Assembly: GCA_003342815.1 (NCBI GenBank)
Contig: PTEX01000049.1
Span: forward strand, 1,985,605-2,049,604
Direction: 5' to 3'
DNA from: Eudromia elegans
Lineage: Eukaryota; Chordata; Aves; Tinamiformes; Tinamidae
Length of the DNA stretch: 64,000 nt
The notes beneath the pieces were generated by a model that had not been told where the DNA came from, searched no databases, and saw nothing but the letters and a program-made list of their open reading frames with translations. A program made the position numbers and the translations under genes. This document shows positions 19,680 through 29,800 of the stretch, piece after piece (the stretch's first letter is position 1; each line of letters starts with the position of its first letter).

Positions 19680-19814
19680 TCAGGTCCGGGGCGCCTTCAG
19701 GTCACTGTAGCTCTTCTCCTTCACGTGGCTTGTCTGTTCCAGGAGCCAGTGTTTCTCTTGGTCGGTCACATCCAGCCTCAGCGTCACCTCTCGGAAGACG
19801 CTGTTCACGGCTAC
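19680..19814 (-). CDS. NAT9: NAT9 exon 6 and stop
   Basis: Acceptor ctgtatacag-type. It encodes VAVNSVFREVTLRLDVTDQE, KHWLLEQTSHVKEKSYSDLK and APRT, then TGA. It matches the human C-terminus except for the last few residues. Confidence 0.95.
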   Translation of the reverse strand, partial: VAVNSVFREVTLRLDVTDQEKHWLLEQTSHVKEKSYSDLKAPRT

Positions 19815-21376
19815 CTGTATGGTGCACAGGATAATCGGATCAGTCCCAGGCACGGGACAAGCGCCGCTTATGTTCTCCGGGCAGAGGACAAGCTGTCACC
19901 CCACCTCCTTGAAATGGAGCTTTTGGAACATGCTGATACTGGCTTCATTCTCCTGGCCAATCTTTGCCTCGAATTTGGTGATCCCTAGGTTTTTCACCCC
20001 TGCAAAATAAGGCAGAAAGACAAACACTCTGTATATGCATTCCTGCTACCTGCTGTCACATCTACAAAGGGAGAAACCCCATTTCTGGGGCGGATGCGTC
20101 CCTCATGAGCCTCTCTGTATCACTAAGAGTATGTGCTTGTAGCTCTCCTCACGACTCCACCACCGTTCTCCCGCGTTGGGCCACCCTTACCATAGGACAT
20201 CATCATCAGAGTTGCCTCCTTGCCAAACCCTCTGCCACGGTAGCTGGGCTCTGAAAGAGACAGCCACGTGCAGAGGTCAGCACAGAGCTACGTCACACAG
20301 ATCTGCCACGCTGGGCATTTTTTAGAAGATATAACGACCCAGAGCAGCAACAGATGCAGACCAACACGGGGCAATTTACCCGCGATCATGATTTCGATCT
20401 CGCCCAACGTGGGATCCTCCACGTCGGTGAGGAAGAGGTTCACGTCCCCCACCATGCAGTCCTCATCCACGCGGGCCCGCGCCGACCACCGCTCCGTGTC
20501 CAGCACAATGAACGTGCACTCTGGGGAAAAGGCAGAAGCAGCAGAACCTTCAGGGCGTGCTAAGAACTGCACAAAGACCAAGGACGAGAGCACCGAAACT
20601 TTGATCCCTTGATGGAGGTCCCTCTGCTCCACCTCTCTTTGCAGGACGTTTGGGCAAGGAATTGTGTGTGGTGCAAAGGAGATTGAGACTTAGTGATTCA
20701 CTTAATCCATCTCACTGCTGCTGTCGCTAGGGCTTTTAATGCCAGCTAAGACAAACGTTGCCAGGTAAGCTCCTCGCCAGCCTCAGTGTTTTGTAGCTCA
20801 CCGTATTTCTGCTAGGCTTTTACGGGCAGTGATTCATCACCTGCGGGAGAGGCAGGGACCCAGCGTAACTCCCTTACGGCTTTTTATGACGGAAAGACCT
20901 GGGAAGCGCTGAGTGTGCAGCTGAGCGAATAGCTCCGCGGAAACTAAATCACTGTTACCGACGAAAAACCGGGGGAAAAGGGGTTAAAGTCGGCTTAAAG
21001 CGCTCACTGTCGGCGTCCTCGCGCCAGCTGCGCTGCATCTCGAACTCCTGCTCCAGGCTCAGCGGCTCGGACGCCGTCAGGCGCCGCAGCTCCTCCGACC
21101 GCATCCACTCGTGGTACCTGGCAAGAGCGGGAACCCCGTCCCGGGCCTTACTACAACGCCACGGACGGGGCGAAATTCCCGCCCTGCCGCCGCGCCGTTC
21201 CCGGCGGGAAGGAGGCGCCGCAGCCGGGAACGGGGCTCCCCCTGCGGGCACCGCGCGCTCGCGGAGGGGAAGCGAGCCCGCCCGCCGCGAGGCTCGCACC
21301 GGGGCACGTGCGCGGGGGTGTAGGGCACCAGCGTGGCCCGCTCGCCTTGCAGCACCGTGTCCTCGTTGAGCTTCAT
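19680..21376 (-). CDS. NAT9: NAT9, GNAT-family N-acetyltransferase
   Basis: NAT9 is a GNAT-fold acetyltransferase-like protein; in the literature it is tied to microtubule stability and JNK signalling, and its physiological substrate is uncertain. Six coding exons on the minus strand: 21376-21300, 21117-21008, 20520-20380, 20250-20191, 19999-19905 and 19814-19680. All have GT-AG borders and agreeing phases and encode 205 residues (human 207). The start MKLNEDTVLQGERATLVPYT matches the family start. The acetyl-CoA motif R-x-x-G-x-G is seen at residues 114-119 (RGRGFG). KFEAKIGQENEAS and MFQKLHF are family hallmarks near 138-158. The C-terminal HWLLEQTSHVKEKSYSD is conserved. It shares its 5' CpG island head-to-head with TMEM104 and converges on NHERF1. 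No key residue appears lost. Confidence 0.96.
19905..19999 (-). CDS. NAT9: NAT9 exon 5
   Basis: Acceptor attttgcag, donor gtgggg. It encodes VKNLGITKFEAKIGQENEAS and ISMFQKLHFKE, GNAT motif B region. Confidence 0.95.
20191..20250 (-). CDS. NAT9: NAT9 exon 4 (acetyl-CoA motif)
   Basis: Sixty bases between tctttcag and gtaagg encode (E)PSYRGRGFGKEATLMMMSY(G). R114-G-R-G-F-G119 is GNAT motif A, the pyrophosphate-binding loop. Confidence 0.95.
20380..20520 (-). CDS. NAT9: NAT9 exon 3
   Basis: Acceptor ttccccag, donor gtaaat. It encodes CTFIVLDTERWSARARVDED, CMVGDVNLFLTDVEDPTLGE and IEIMIA, the beta-strand core leading to the acetyl-CoA site. Confidence 0.95.
20521..21007 (-). other. NAT9 intron 2
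   Basis: About 0.5 kb between NAT9 exons 2 and 3. No repeat or other gene recognised. Confidence 0.8.
21008..21117 (-). CDS. NAT9: NAT9 exon 2
   Basis: Acceptor cttgccag, donor gtgagc. It encodes (R)YHEWMRSEELRRLTASEPLS and LEQEFEMQRSWREDAD, residues 26-62. Confidence 0.95.
21300..21376 (-). CDS. NAT9: NAT9 exon 1
   Basis: Twenty-five codons from ATG plus two bases, donor gtgcga. An upstream in-frame ATG would add MRAPGPPPRTAAVTGTGA, which has no family counterpart, so the start at 21376 is preferred. Confidence 0.92.
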
Positions 21377-21502
21377 GGCCCCGGTGCCGGTAACGGCCGC
21401 GGTGCGGGGGGGAGGCCCGGGCGCGCGCACGCGGAACTAGAGGTATCGGGCACGCGCGCGGCTCCACCGGCGGCCACCAGGTCTATCCGCCGCAGCACCA
21501 GC

Positions 21503-21512
21503 GCGCATGCGC
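21503..21512. promoter_or_regulatory. NRF1 palindrome
   Basis: GCGCATGCGC is a full NRF1 site, common in divergent CpG-island promoters. It lies 127 bases upstream of the NAT9 ATG. Confidence 0.6.
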
Positions 21513-21597
21513 GGAACCTCCGCCCTACCGGCCGAAGCGCGTCACAGGGGGCGTGGCCACACGTCCTCGCTCTCTGCCTCCGCCCCCTTCCGTCGCG

Positions 21598-21605
21598 CAC
21601 GTGAC
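21598..21605. promoter_or_regulatory. E-box CACGTGAC
   Basis: The core CACGTG with 3' AC matches USF and TFE/CLEAR-type sites (GTCACGTGAC) at 8 of 10 positions on the reverse strand. Eight bases further lies CCAAT. Confidence 0.45.
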
Positions 21606-21690
21606 TCCGCGGTCCAATGGCGAGCGCGGAGCGAGCCCCGCCCCTTCCCGCCGCGCGGAAGAGCGCCGTGCGCGGCGCGTGCGCAGTGGG

Positions 21691-21781
21691 CGCGGCGGGA
21701 GAAGGGGTGGGGCCGGCGGAGCTGGCGCCTCGTGGGGGTGGGGCTACCACACGCGCTGCCGCCACCGCCGCTGCTGCTGAG
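21691..21781 (+). other. TMEM104: TMEM104 exon 1 (non-coding), approximate start
   Basis: The sequence ending gccgctgctgctgag is followed by the donor gtaacg at 21782. The coding exon downstream begins at an acceptor, so a 5' non-coding exon is needed and this is the best candidate inside the CpG island. The 5' end is a guess. Confidence 0.5.
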
Positions 21782-21786
21782 GTAAC

Positions 21787-21817
21787 GGGGCCGGGGGCTG
21801 TGTGGGGTGTCGGGGGG
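21787..21817 (+). other. G-quadruplex-type motif at TMEM104 intron 1 start
   Basis: Four G-runs (4, 5, 4 and 6 G) separated by loops of 2, 6 and 4 bases begin four bases after the proposed donor GT, on the coding (non-template) strand. G-runs continue to about 22,350. Confidence 0.6.
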
Positions 21818-22505
21818 CTGTGGAGGGTGAGATCTGGAGGGCCGGGGCCTCCCCGGGTTGGGGAGATGCGGAGGGAAACCGGAGTGGGAGTGCTGTGCTG
21901 TGGGGAGCGGAGGGTCCGGGGGCGGGCGGTGTGGGGTGGTCGAGGGGCAGGTCTGTGGGGAGGAGGGGTGCGGGTGCCCTGGGGAGGGTCCCTGTGAGGA
22001 GGAGGAAGAGGGTCTGATGGGAGGGTCCTGTGTGTGCAGTGGGAACAGCTGAGGGGGGTGAGGTGGGGCGCTATGGGGTGGGTTTGGGGGCATCCTTGGG
22101 CGGGAGGATGTGGGGAGGGCCCCTATGTGGGGAGGTGCTGGGGGCACCCCTTGTTGGGGGTGCTAAGAGGTGTCAGGGCCCCTTGTGGTGGGGCAGGCAG
22201 GGAGAGTGAAGAGGGGGCTCTGGGGTGGATGTGGGAGCATCTCTGGGGAGGCTGTGGGGAGGGGGCTGTGAGGTGGCTCTGGGAGGACCCTCGGGGTGTG
22301 GGCTATAATGAGAGTGCATGGGGTCTGCCAAGGGAAGGGGCCTATGGGGCTGGGGATGTGTCTGGGGATTCGGCAGCATCCTGAGGCTCCCGTGGGGCTG
22401 GGTACCTGCAGGCCCCAGGGCGGTGGCAGGGCCTGGAGGGCTCCATGTGCCCCCCATGTGGTTACGAGGTGGCCTCCCTGTCCACAGAGGAGCAGCGCAG
22501 GCAGA

Positions 22506-22543
22506 GCAGGGTCTGGATCCCCTTGCAGGGTCTGGATCCCCTC
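22506..22543. repeat. 19-bp tandem duplication
   Basis: gcagggtctggatcccctt is repeated immediately with one change at the end. Small local duplication in TMEM104 intron 1. Confidence 0.85.
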
Positions 22544-23624
22544 GTCATAAGTGAAAGAAGTTTTCCCAGCTGAGGCTCTGCTCTGCCTGGTGGCTTTTAT
22601 CCCTTGTGCTGTGCCCGAGCTGCTCGCTGTGCCACGGGCTCTGTTCTTGGCAGCTTCTTGTCTTGGCCTCCCTGATAACCCGGTCCTCCCTATCCTCCCC
22701 CCAGTCCCTTACTCAAAGAAGTGTGAACGTCCTTGGGAACCTTCGCCCAGTCTTTCTCATTGGTGCTTGCAAAGTAGCTAAAACACGTGGGCAGGACCTA
22801 CACTACGTGAGCCATGTCCCTGAGGTGTCTGTTTGTGTGCTAGCGGCCTTGCCCCTTGCTCGTGGTTCTTGCCTCTGATGACTTGAGCTTAAATCAAGTG
22901 AAAGAGACTGTCTCCTGAGGGCCAGCCTGGTTCTAACCACGCTGGACTGTAGCTGCTCGTTGATTTCTGTAGTTTTGTGGGTGAGGAAGTGAAAAGTTTA
23001 CAACCTATTTGCTCTTTGAGCAGCGTTCTTAACATGTGAGGTTTGTGCTATAGAAGTATAAAGAGTTTCATTTATTTCTTAAATAATTCAACAACTTCTT
23101 CTTTGAGTTATAAATATTTTAGCACACTAGGGTACCTTCCAGTAGTTTTTTGCAGGTGACGTGACATTCAGTGAATGCTTCTGCTGTGAAAGCCTTTGTA
23201 TATGTAACAAAATATCTTGTTTTCCCAGGTCCAGTGATCTCACTTGTGTCTTTGTTTCTGTGTTGGAGATGATGAGAAGAGACTTTGGGCTGCATTTTGC
23301 CGCTTTGTTTGGCAGGAGGCATGTGCAGTTTAGGAACAACACCTGTGTGAGCAGCACGAGTTGGAAATCACCCTCAGGGCAGACATTCTTCCTCTTGAGG
23401 TTTTGGTGTCTGAAACGGCCCCTCTGGCTATTTTGGGAAAATGAGTTCAGGTCACTGTGTACTGGAAAAGGACAGGGCTCTCTAGTTACCTCTTTAACCA
23501 GTTTAACAGGCCCAGAGAACTTTTTGCAGGTGGTTCAACAAGGTGTTGCATGTGAATGGGGTATTCTCTGAGTGTGGTCCTAAGTGCAGCGTCTTTCTGA
23601 GATCCTCTTTCTTTCTAATGTCAG

Positions 23625-23807
23625 AAAAACTGTGCAACCGTTGACTGTTCCTACTGTTCCTGAAAAAGATGATGAAACTTTATGATGTTTCATTAGGTTA
23701 AATGCTGAAGAAGCTGAAAACTCCCCGCTTGCTCTGGTCCAAACCTCCCTGCTGTCGTCAACATGGCTGGTGGCATTACGGATACCGGAGAGCTTTACTC
23801 TCCTTAT
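23625..23807 (+). CDS. TMEM104: TMEM104 exon 2 (5' UTR plus first 15 codons)
   Basis: Coding part 23763-23807 encodes MAGGITDTGELYSPY before gtaagt. The 138 bases before ATG are 5' UTR if the strong acceptor at 23624 is used. The context caacATGG is favourable. Confidence 0.8.
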
Positions 23808-26800
23808 GTAAGTACTGCTCTTTTGGCCCATGGCTGGTGCTTAGGTTTCTGCCTACTAATCTTTTCAAAATCACCCTCTCTCAGCATTATTTGTATTTTC
23901 ACTTCCTTTTTCCCCATGGGCATAGCATCAATGTTTCCGGAGGTAATGGATGATGGAGTCAAAGGGTGGTAAAATAGCCTGGTTTCTTTCTCGTGTTCTT
24001 TCCTGGATAGCTTCAAATCCTGTATCAGCCCTTTTTCATGCTCTGTATGTGTTCTGCAGTGTTTTCATCAGCCCAAATTGTCATGTGAGGCTAGAATAAG
24101 GAGGGGGGATTGTGACATGGAAAATGTCCCATTTTGCTTTTTCTGTAGAAACAATTAGTATTATACTGTTTTAACAGAGACACTCATTTAATTGATCATA
24201 GCAGCTGGAGTTGCACAGCATCAGTTCTTAAAAGCAATAAATAATAAAACCAATATGGACTGAAGTAAGCTCTGACATAAATTCACAGATTATTTAAGGC
24301 AGACCCAATGCTGATATCTGTGTTGGCTTTAGAATACTTTAAGCTTTTGTCTCCATATTCATGACTGAATTTGAAGAACTGAATATTAGACTGCAATAAT
24401 AGACTATAACCAAAGAAGGAGAGAGAACAAGGCAGTAACTGGGGCATCTGAACCCTAAAGGATTAGTGTCACCTGCTCTTAATGTTAAGTTAGTACTGCA
24501 GAAATCTCCTAAAGTCTCACCAAAAATACTATAGTTCTCTTTCCTTTTTCCTGAAGATGTCTAGCCAGGTTGAATACACAGGCATCATTCTCGTCTCTGT
24601 GTCTACTTGACCAAAGTCAGGAAAAATCACCTGAGCTTTTACTTGAGCGACCTTCACTGAAAAGTGAGTGATGGCCCTGGGCGTTTGGAGCAGGAGATGT
24701 GCTTGGGAAATGACAGCTCTGCCAGCTGAATGAAAGGAACTTTGCTGCAAGCTGCAATGGCTGATTTTGGCCCTTCTGGGAGACAAGTCAAAAAGTGAAT
24801 TTACTGTGCTAATGTCAGCGAATGTAGGGCAGGAATGCAGGAGGATCTGTGAGTAAAAACATCTCCTGGTATTAATTGTTCCACACCAGGAAAGTACTCA
24901 GAGTTCTTTACCAGATATCCCTTGGAGAGGCTCTGACCTATATGAAGAACTTTGGGGGCATTTTTTTAATCCTGATTTTAGCTAAATTTGTCTCTTTCGT
25001 TTTTGGGAGTGGGGAGCAGTTCTGCCCAGTTCTGTCCACAATTATATTTTATCCTGGTCAGAAAAAAAATAATTGCAAGAGAGGATGAAATCCTTCTATC
25101 GCTTATGGAAGCAGATACCCCCTTTTCAAATGTGCTTAACTGCTTCCTGATAAAATGACAAGCAGGCTTTGAGTTGCAATTCTCTTTGCCTTTTTCTTCT
25201 CTGCAAAGAAAAAGAGATTTTAATAGAATCTTTAGTCATAACTACTCTAAGGTCAGAAAATAAGGAGATTCAGGCCCTTATTATAGATTATTATGGATAC
25301 ATGACCAAATATGACTTCAAGATCATTACTAACAAGATTACAAGATTATCTACTTTGAAAAGAAGTAGAAGACTGAAGGGGGAATATCAGTTTCCCCAGA
25401 AATGTGCTGAAATTCACTTCGTTCTGTTAGGTTATCAGTCCCTGTCCTTCTGTATTTATTTCTAGTAGATTGCTCTCTCTAAAATTAGTATGACCAAGGT
25501 GTCTTGAACTATCTTTGGGACAGCTACAAACTCTAATGTTGGATTATGTGGATGATTGCAGGTTGGTCTGGTTTATATGTTCAACCTCATCGTTGGGACG
25601 GGAGCCTTAACCATGCCAAAGGCCTTTGCAACCGCAGGGTGGCTCGTCAGCCTTGTTCTCCTAATGTTCCTGGGCTTCATGAGGTACGTGTCGAGCAGGC
25701 TGCAGGTTTCTGTGAGGTGCAGCTGTGAGAACAGTGCTTAAAGTGCTACCTCTCTGAGTGATTTTGTCCCTCTACTGCTTATGCACTGAGATGTCCACAA
25801 TTGTCTTCCATGTGGCCCTTATGTGGAGGGTTGCATTTTTGTGGAAGTCTGACCGATGTCCGGGATATGGTGCTTTGTCCCCTCTCCTGCCTCTAATGAA
25901 AGACTGTCTAGTCCGCAGCATTCTAGAACCTTTTTCCCAGCTTCTGTTTCTGAAATTGTCTTCCTCACGGATGTATCCCATGCCTGCCTCTGTCACTGAG
26001 AGATTTGCCAAACACTGACCAAGTCACAAGTGACACAGATTCCTTTCTCTGCCTGTGATTTGCAATTGTGAAACAGACCTATTGTGTTAGTTTTATCTTG
26101 GTGTCTGGCAGTATTCTAGACAGCAGCAAGAGTATCAAGAAAACAAATTACCTTGTAGCTGGGCCTGGCTTATTCCTGTTTCTGCTGCTCGAGTCCTTGA
26201 AGTTGGTCTCATGATTTCCATTCAGGTTCACTGTGAGTTTCTGCCCAGATTCATCCCTACTGGAGCAGCAGGTGTAGCTGAAAGCAGCTTGAGATTCTCC
26301 AATTATTAATAGCAGTGCCATCTTCCTGGTGGGTTGTGAATCCTTGCTTAGATCTAGCTTGGTTTTGAAAAATCTCGTGCCTTTGTAAGAACAGGATGTA
26401 AAAATTCCTTTCTTGTAGGTAGTCAATTCTGTCAGCCTGAATTTACCTTTACCTTGGAGAAGGTGCTTTTCTGATCTGTTAGATGCTGCTATATAAAGGT
26501 AGCCAACTCTCAGTAGTAAACGTATTGATGCTTGGAAGTTCCATACCTGATCACTGTATGTCACAGAGGCTTGGTGAAATGTGAGTTGTGGAAGTGCCAG
26601 CAGTTGGAAGATTTGCAAGCAATTCATCGTAGATGCATTTTTGAAGTGTGAAGTCATTGCATAAAACTTAGGGCCTTCTGATATGACTTTGCTGGGTTTG
26701 ATCCAGTACAGTGCTGACCTGAAAGGGTTGTCTGGTGGTGCCAAGTGCTCTGGGAGCTGCATCTCCTTGTTGCTTTTGTTCCTGTGCTCACTCCTGTGCC

Positions 26801-29800
26801 TGTGATTCCCTCGTGCCCTCCAGGGATCTTTTCCTTACTGTGAGAAGAATCTGCAGAAGTTGCTGCGTGAGCCTCAGGATGGGGCTGCTTTCTTTTATCC
26901 TGACAAAACTAATTTCTCACTTGAACTTGATAAATGATTCTAGTTCCTCAAGCAGTAAGAAACTGCTTTAAAGCCTTAAATAAGATTGATTTGAGGCTTT
27001 TATTATAGGGCTGTTTAATTGAGAGAATGCCAGTTTGTCTGTGGAAGTGTCAGTAACCATCTCCCTAGACAGGTCTTCCCGTGGTCTTCCAGCAAAGTAT
27101 ATTTGTATGCATTTGTGATCTGCTTATTGGTCTTGTGTTGCTGCTTTACTTTTAATGTTCTTTTTAAGATTCTTCTCTGGATAAACTTCAAAACAGTATT
27201 GTATTAGCCCTGTGACCTAAAAAGGGGGAAGGAAGCTTGCTGCCTAACAAAGAGGAACATCCTCTTGCCTTCTGCAACCCTTGGAACCACTAGCAAGGTG
27301 TCTTCCAGATATTCAAGATGCTTCCTTAATCTGAAGGCACGTTATATTTTACTGTGTGTTGTATTTTGTGTCCTGATTGAGCATCTTAGTCTCAAGGTCA
27401 GTGGGGAGTAGCAAACTGGGTTGGAAAAAAAAGTGTGTGAGGGGGAAAAAGAGATGGTGAAAGGTTTTGTAGAAATTTCTCCTTCTAAAAAGCAGAAGAG
27501 AATAGTCCCCTGTGTTTTTTCAACTCCAGTTCTTTACCACTATTAATATCAGTTGAATTTCTCCCTCTAGCTATATGACTACCACCTTTGTGGTAGAAGC
27601 CATGGCTGCTGCAAATGCCCAGCTGCGATGGAAGAGAATGGAAAAACGCAAGGTTTGTGCAGGCTTTACCTTTCAGACTCCTACAATTTTCTGATCTGTT
27701 AGCCTCAGATCCCTCTGCAGGCTTTGCCTTGCCTTGTTAGTAACTCTAATAAAGGAATAAATTTCTACTGTACTTAACTTTGCCATATAAAATATGTCTG
27801 TTAGTTCCCTGTGGGGTTGCTCGTTAAAGTCAGGAATTTCTGCCTCTGCCTTGAGAAATCTCTTGCGCTGCTCACGTTTCTTACTGACTGTGCTCTGCCT
27901 GCCCCGAAGTGCTGCTCAGTGAATGTGGAGAGGTGGCAGCCGACACATTGGGGCCATTTGGAGTGTGCTGAGGTCTATAAATCCTTGCTGATCTCAGGTC
28001 ATTTAACTGGGACAAGCTGGAATGTCCTTGCTGTCACTCGCACTGTATCCCAAGTAACAAACATTCTTGGAATATGCCCTTGCTGTAAAGCTAAGTTCTG
28101 TTTTATTGGATCCTGGCTTCAGTGGCTTTTCTGGAGGCATATGTGAGTCATAATTGTTTGCACTGATTTAGATCCCTGCCTGCAGGTGGGTGGGTTGGAA
28201 TAATGAGATAAACATGTCTGCTCTGGCCAGCTATAACAGTGAATGTATTTGATTATTTTTTTTAACCACTTCTGCAGTCCTACAGATCTGACAGTTCTAC
28301 AGGCTTATTTCTCACTTCTTAGGGCCACTTACCACAACATCAGCTAGGCAGTATTCCTGTGCATGTGCACCACTAGGACAACACAGTCTATCATTCTCGT
28401 TAGCCTATTTTACTAGTGCCCTTGTCTGCCACCAGCATGTCCTAAGCCCAGGTACCCAAGCCCAGGGCTCCATGGTACTGCCTGTATTTGCTTCCTTCAG
28501 AGCCTTCTCTGAGGTTATGAAAGTGAGGCTGTGGTACTCATGATGCCACTTGTGCTGTGGGTAGCAGAAGTCTCAATATTTTCTTTCCTTCTCTGCCAGG
28601 AAGATGATGAGGATGATGAGGATTCTTCCTCTGGAGTATCTGACAGTGATGTTCTCCTCCAGGATGGCTATGAGCGAGCAGAGACACGACCTATCCTTTC
28701 AGTTCGTAAGTACCCAGTTCAGGCTTACGCTGATTCGGAGACCTCTTCTCTGCAGGCAGCATCCCAGTAGATTCCAGTAAGCAGAGGCAGAACTCTTCTG
28801 TCCATTTTGCCCTTAACTCCGTGTGTTTGCATCTCAAAGTCCTTAGGACTTGTAAGATAAGATTCTTTGCTAATTCTCTTTACCCTCTCCTGTCTGATAA
28901 AGATCTTTTCCTTCTAGGCCACTGAGATGAGACTATTTTATTTTGGAAACATTTTAACTACCTTCAGGGTTGTTGAACAGATGACTTTGCAGATGTGGAG
29001 TGGTACATATTGTCTTTAAAGCTGTTGCAAGAGCTTTTGGGTGTGTTCAGATAGTCTGTTCTCTGATTTTATTTGAGTAACTGTTTTTAACACGTCTCAT
29101 TTTCAATTTGCAGAGAGACGTGGCTCACCCAATATCTTTGAAATCACTGAAAGGGTGGAAATGGGTCAGATGGCTTCCATGTTCTTCAATAAAGGTTGGT
29201 TTTAATTTTCAACGTTTTAATGTTTTTAAAAGTCCCTTCAAGTCCTGCTGCATCCTTAAGTCTGGATGCATCTTGAGTTTGTGATGTTCCACCCAATAGT
29301 GTCATTCCTTCTCTGTAGGCTATATTCGTCCTCCCATGTAGTAATTGTGTGGAGTGTTTTGTACTTGGATGGACCAGAATCTGCCTAAAAAAGGGTCCAG
29401 TAGCAGAAATACAATTGCAGGATTTAGGCCCTGTTTCTTGAAACAGATAAGTAAAAAACACCGCTGCTTCTGACTTCTGTCACTCAATCTGGTTCTGGGC
29501 TGCATAGATCCTCTGTGATCTTCACTGTGTAAGCCATTAGAACCAAACTATAGAGTACACAAGCTCCACTTGGATGATAATATTTGAGAATGAGGCACTC
29601 AGGTCTTCCTGAAGCCCCTAAGTTTTGGTCTGAAGAGGAGAGGCGACTGGAGAGAACTTGCTGAGAGTTTTGTGTGTCAGGGAAGGTCATGTAGAAGAAG
29701 GGCTGCCTGGACACTTAATCAAAAAGGGTCCATGGTGCACACTTGAATAGACAGATGTCTTATTTGTGTGCTTTTAAATGCCTTTTGTTGCATATCAGGG

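Larger units (their letters stand above)
21377..21690. promoter_or_regulatory. Bidirectional NAT9/TMEM104 CpG-island promoter
   Basis: The two genes are head-to-head with about 0.3-0.4 kb between the NAT9 start codon and the TMEM104 first exon. The interval is CpG-dense and TATA-less. It contains an NRF1 palindrome GCGCATGCGC (21503-21512), an E-box CACGTGAC (21598-21605), a CCAAT box (21613-21617) and a second NRF1-like TGCGCA near 21681. This is typical of housekeeping divergent promoters. Confidence 0.8.
21782..23624 (+). other. TMEM104 intron 1
   Basis: G-rich for the first 0.6 kb with diverged repeats of gtggggagg type, then AT-richer. It includes a 19-bp direct duplication at 22506-22543. 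The best acceptor is at 23622-23624 (tctttctttctaatgtcag); cattag at 23691-23696 is a weaker alternative. Confidence 0.55.
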
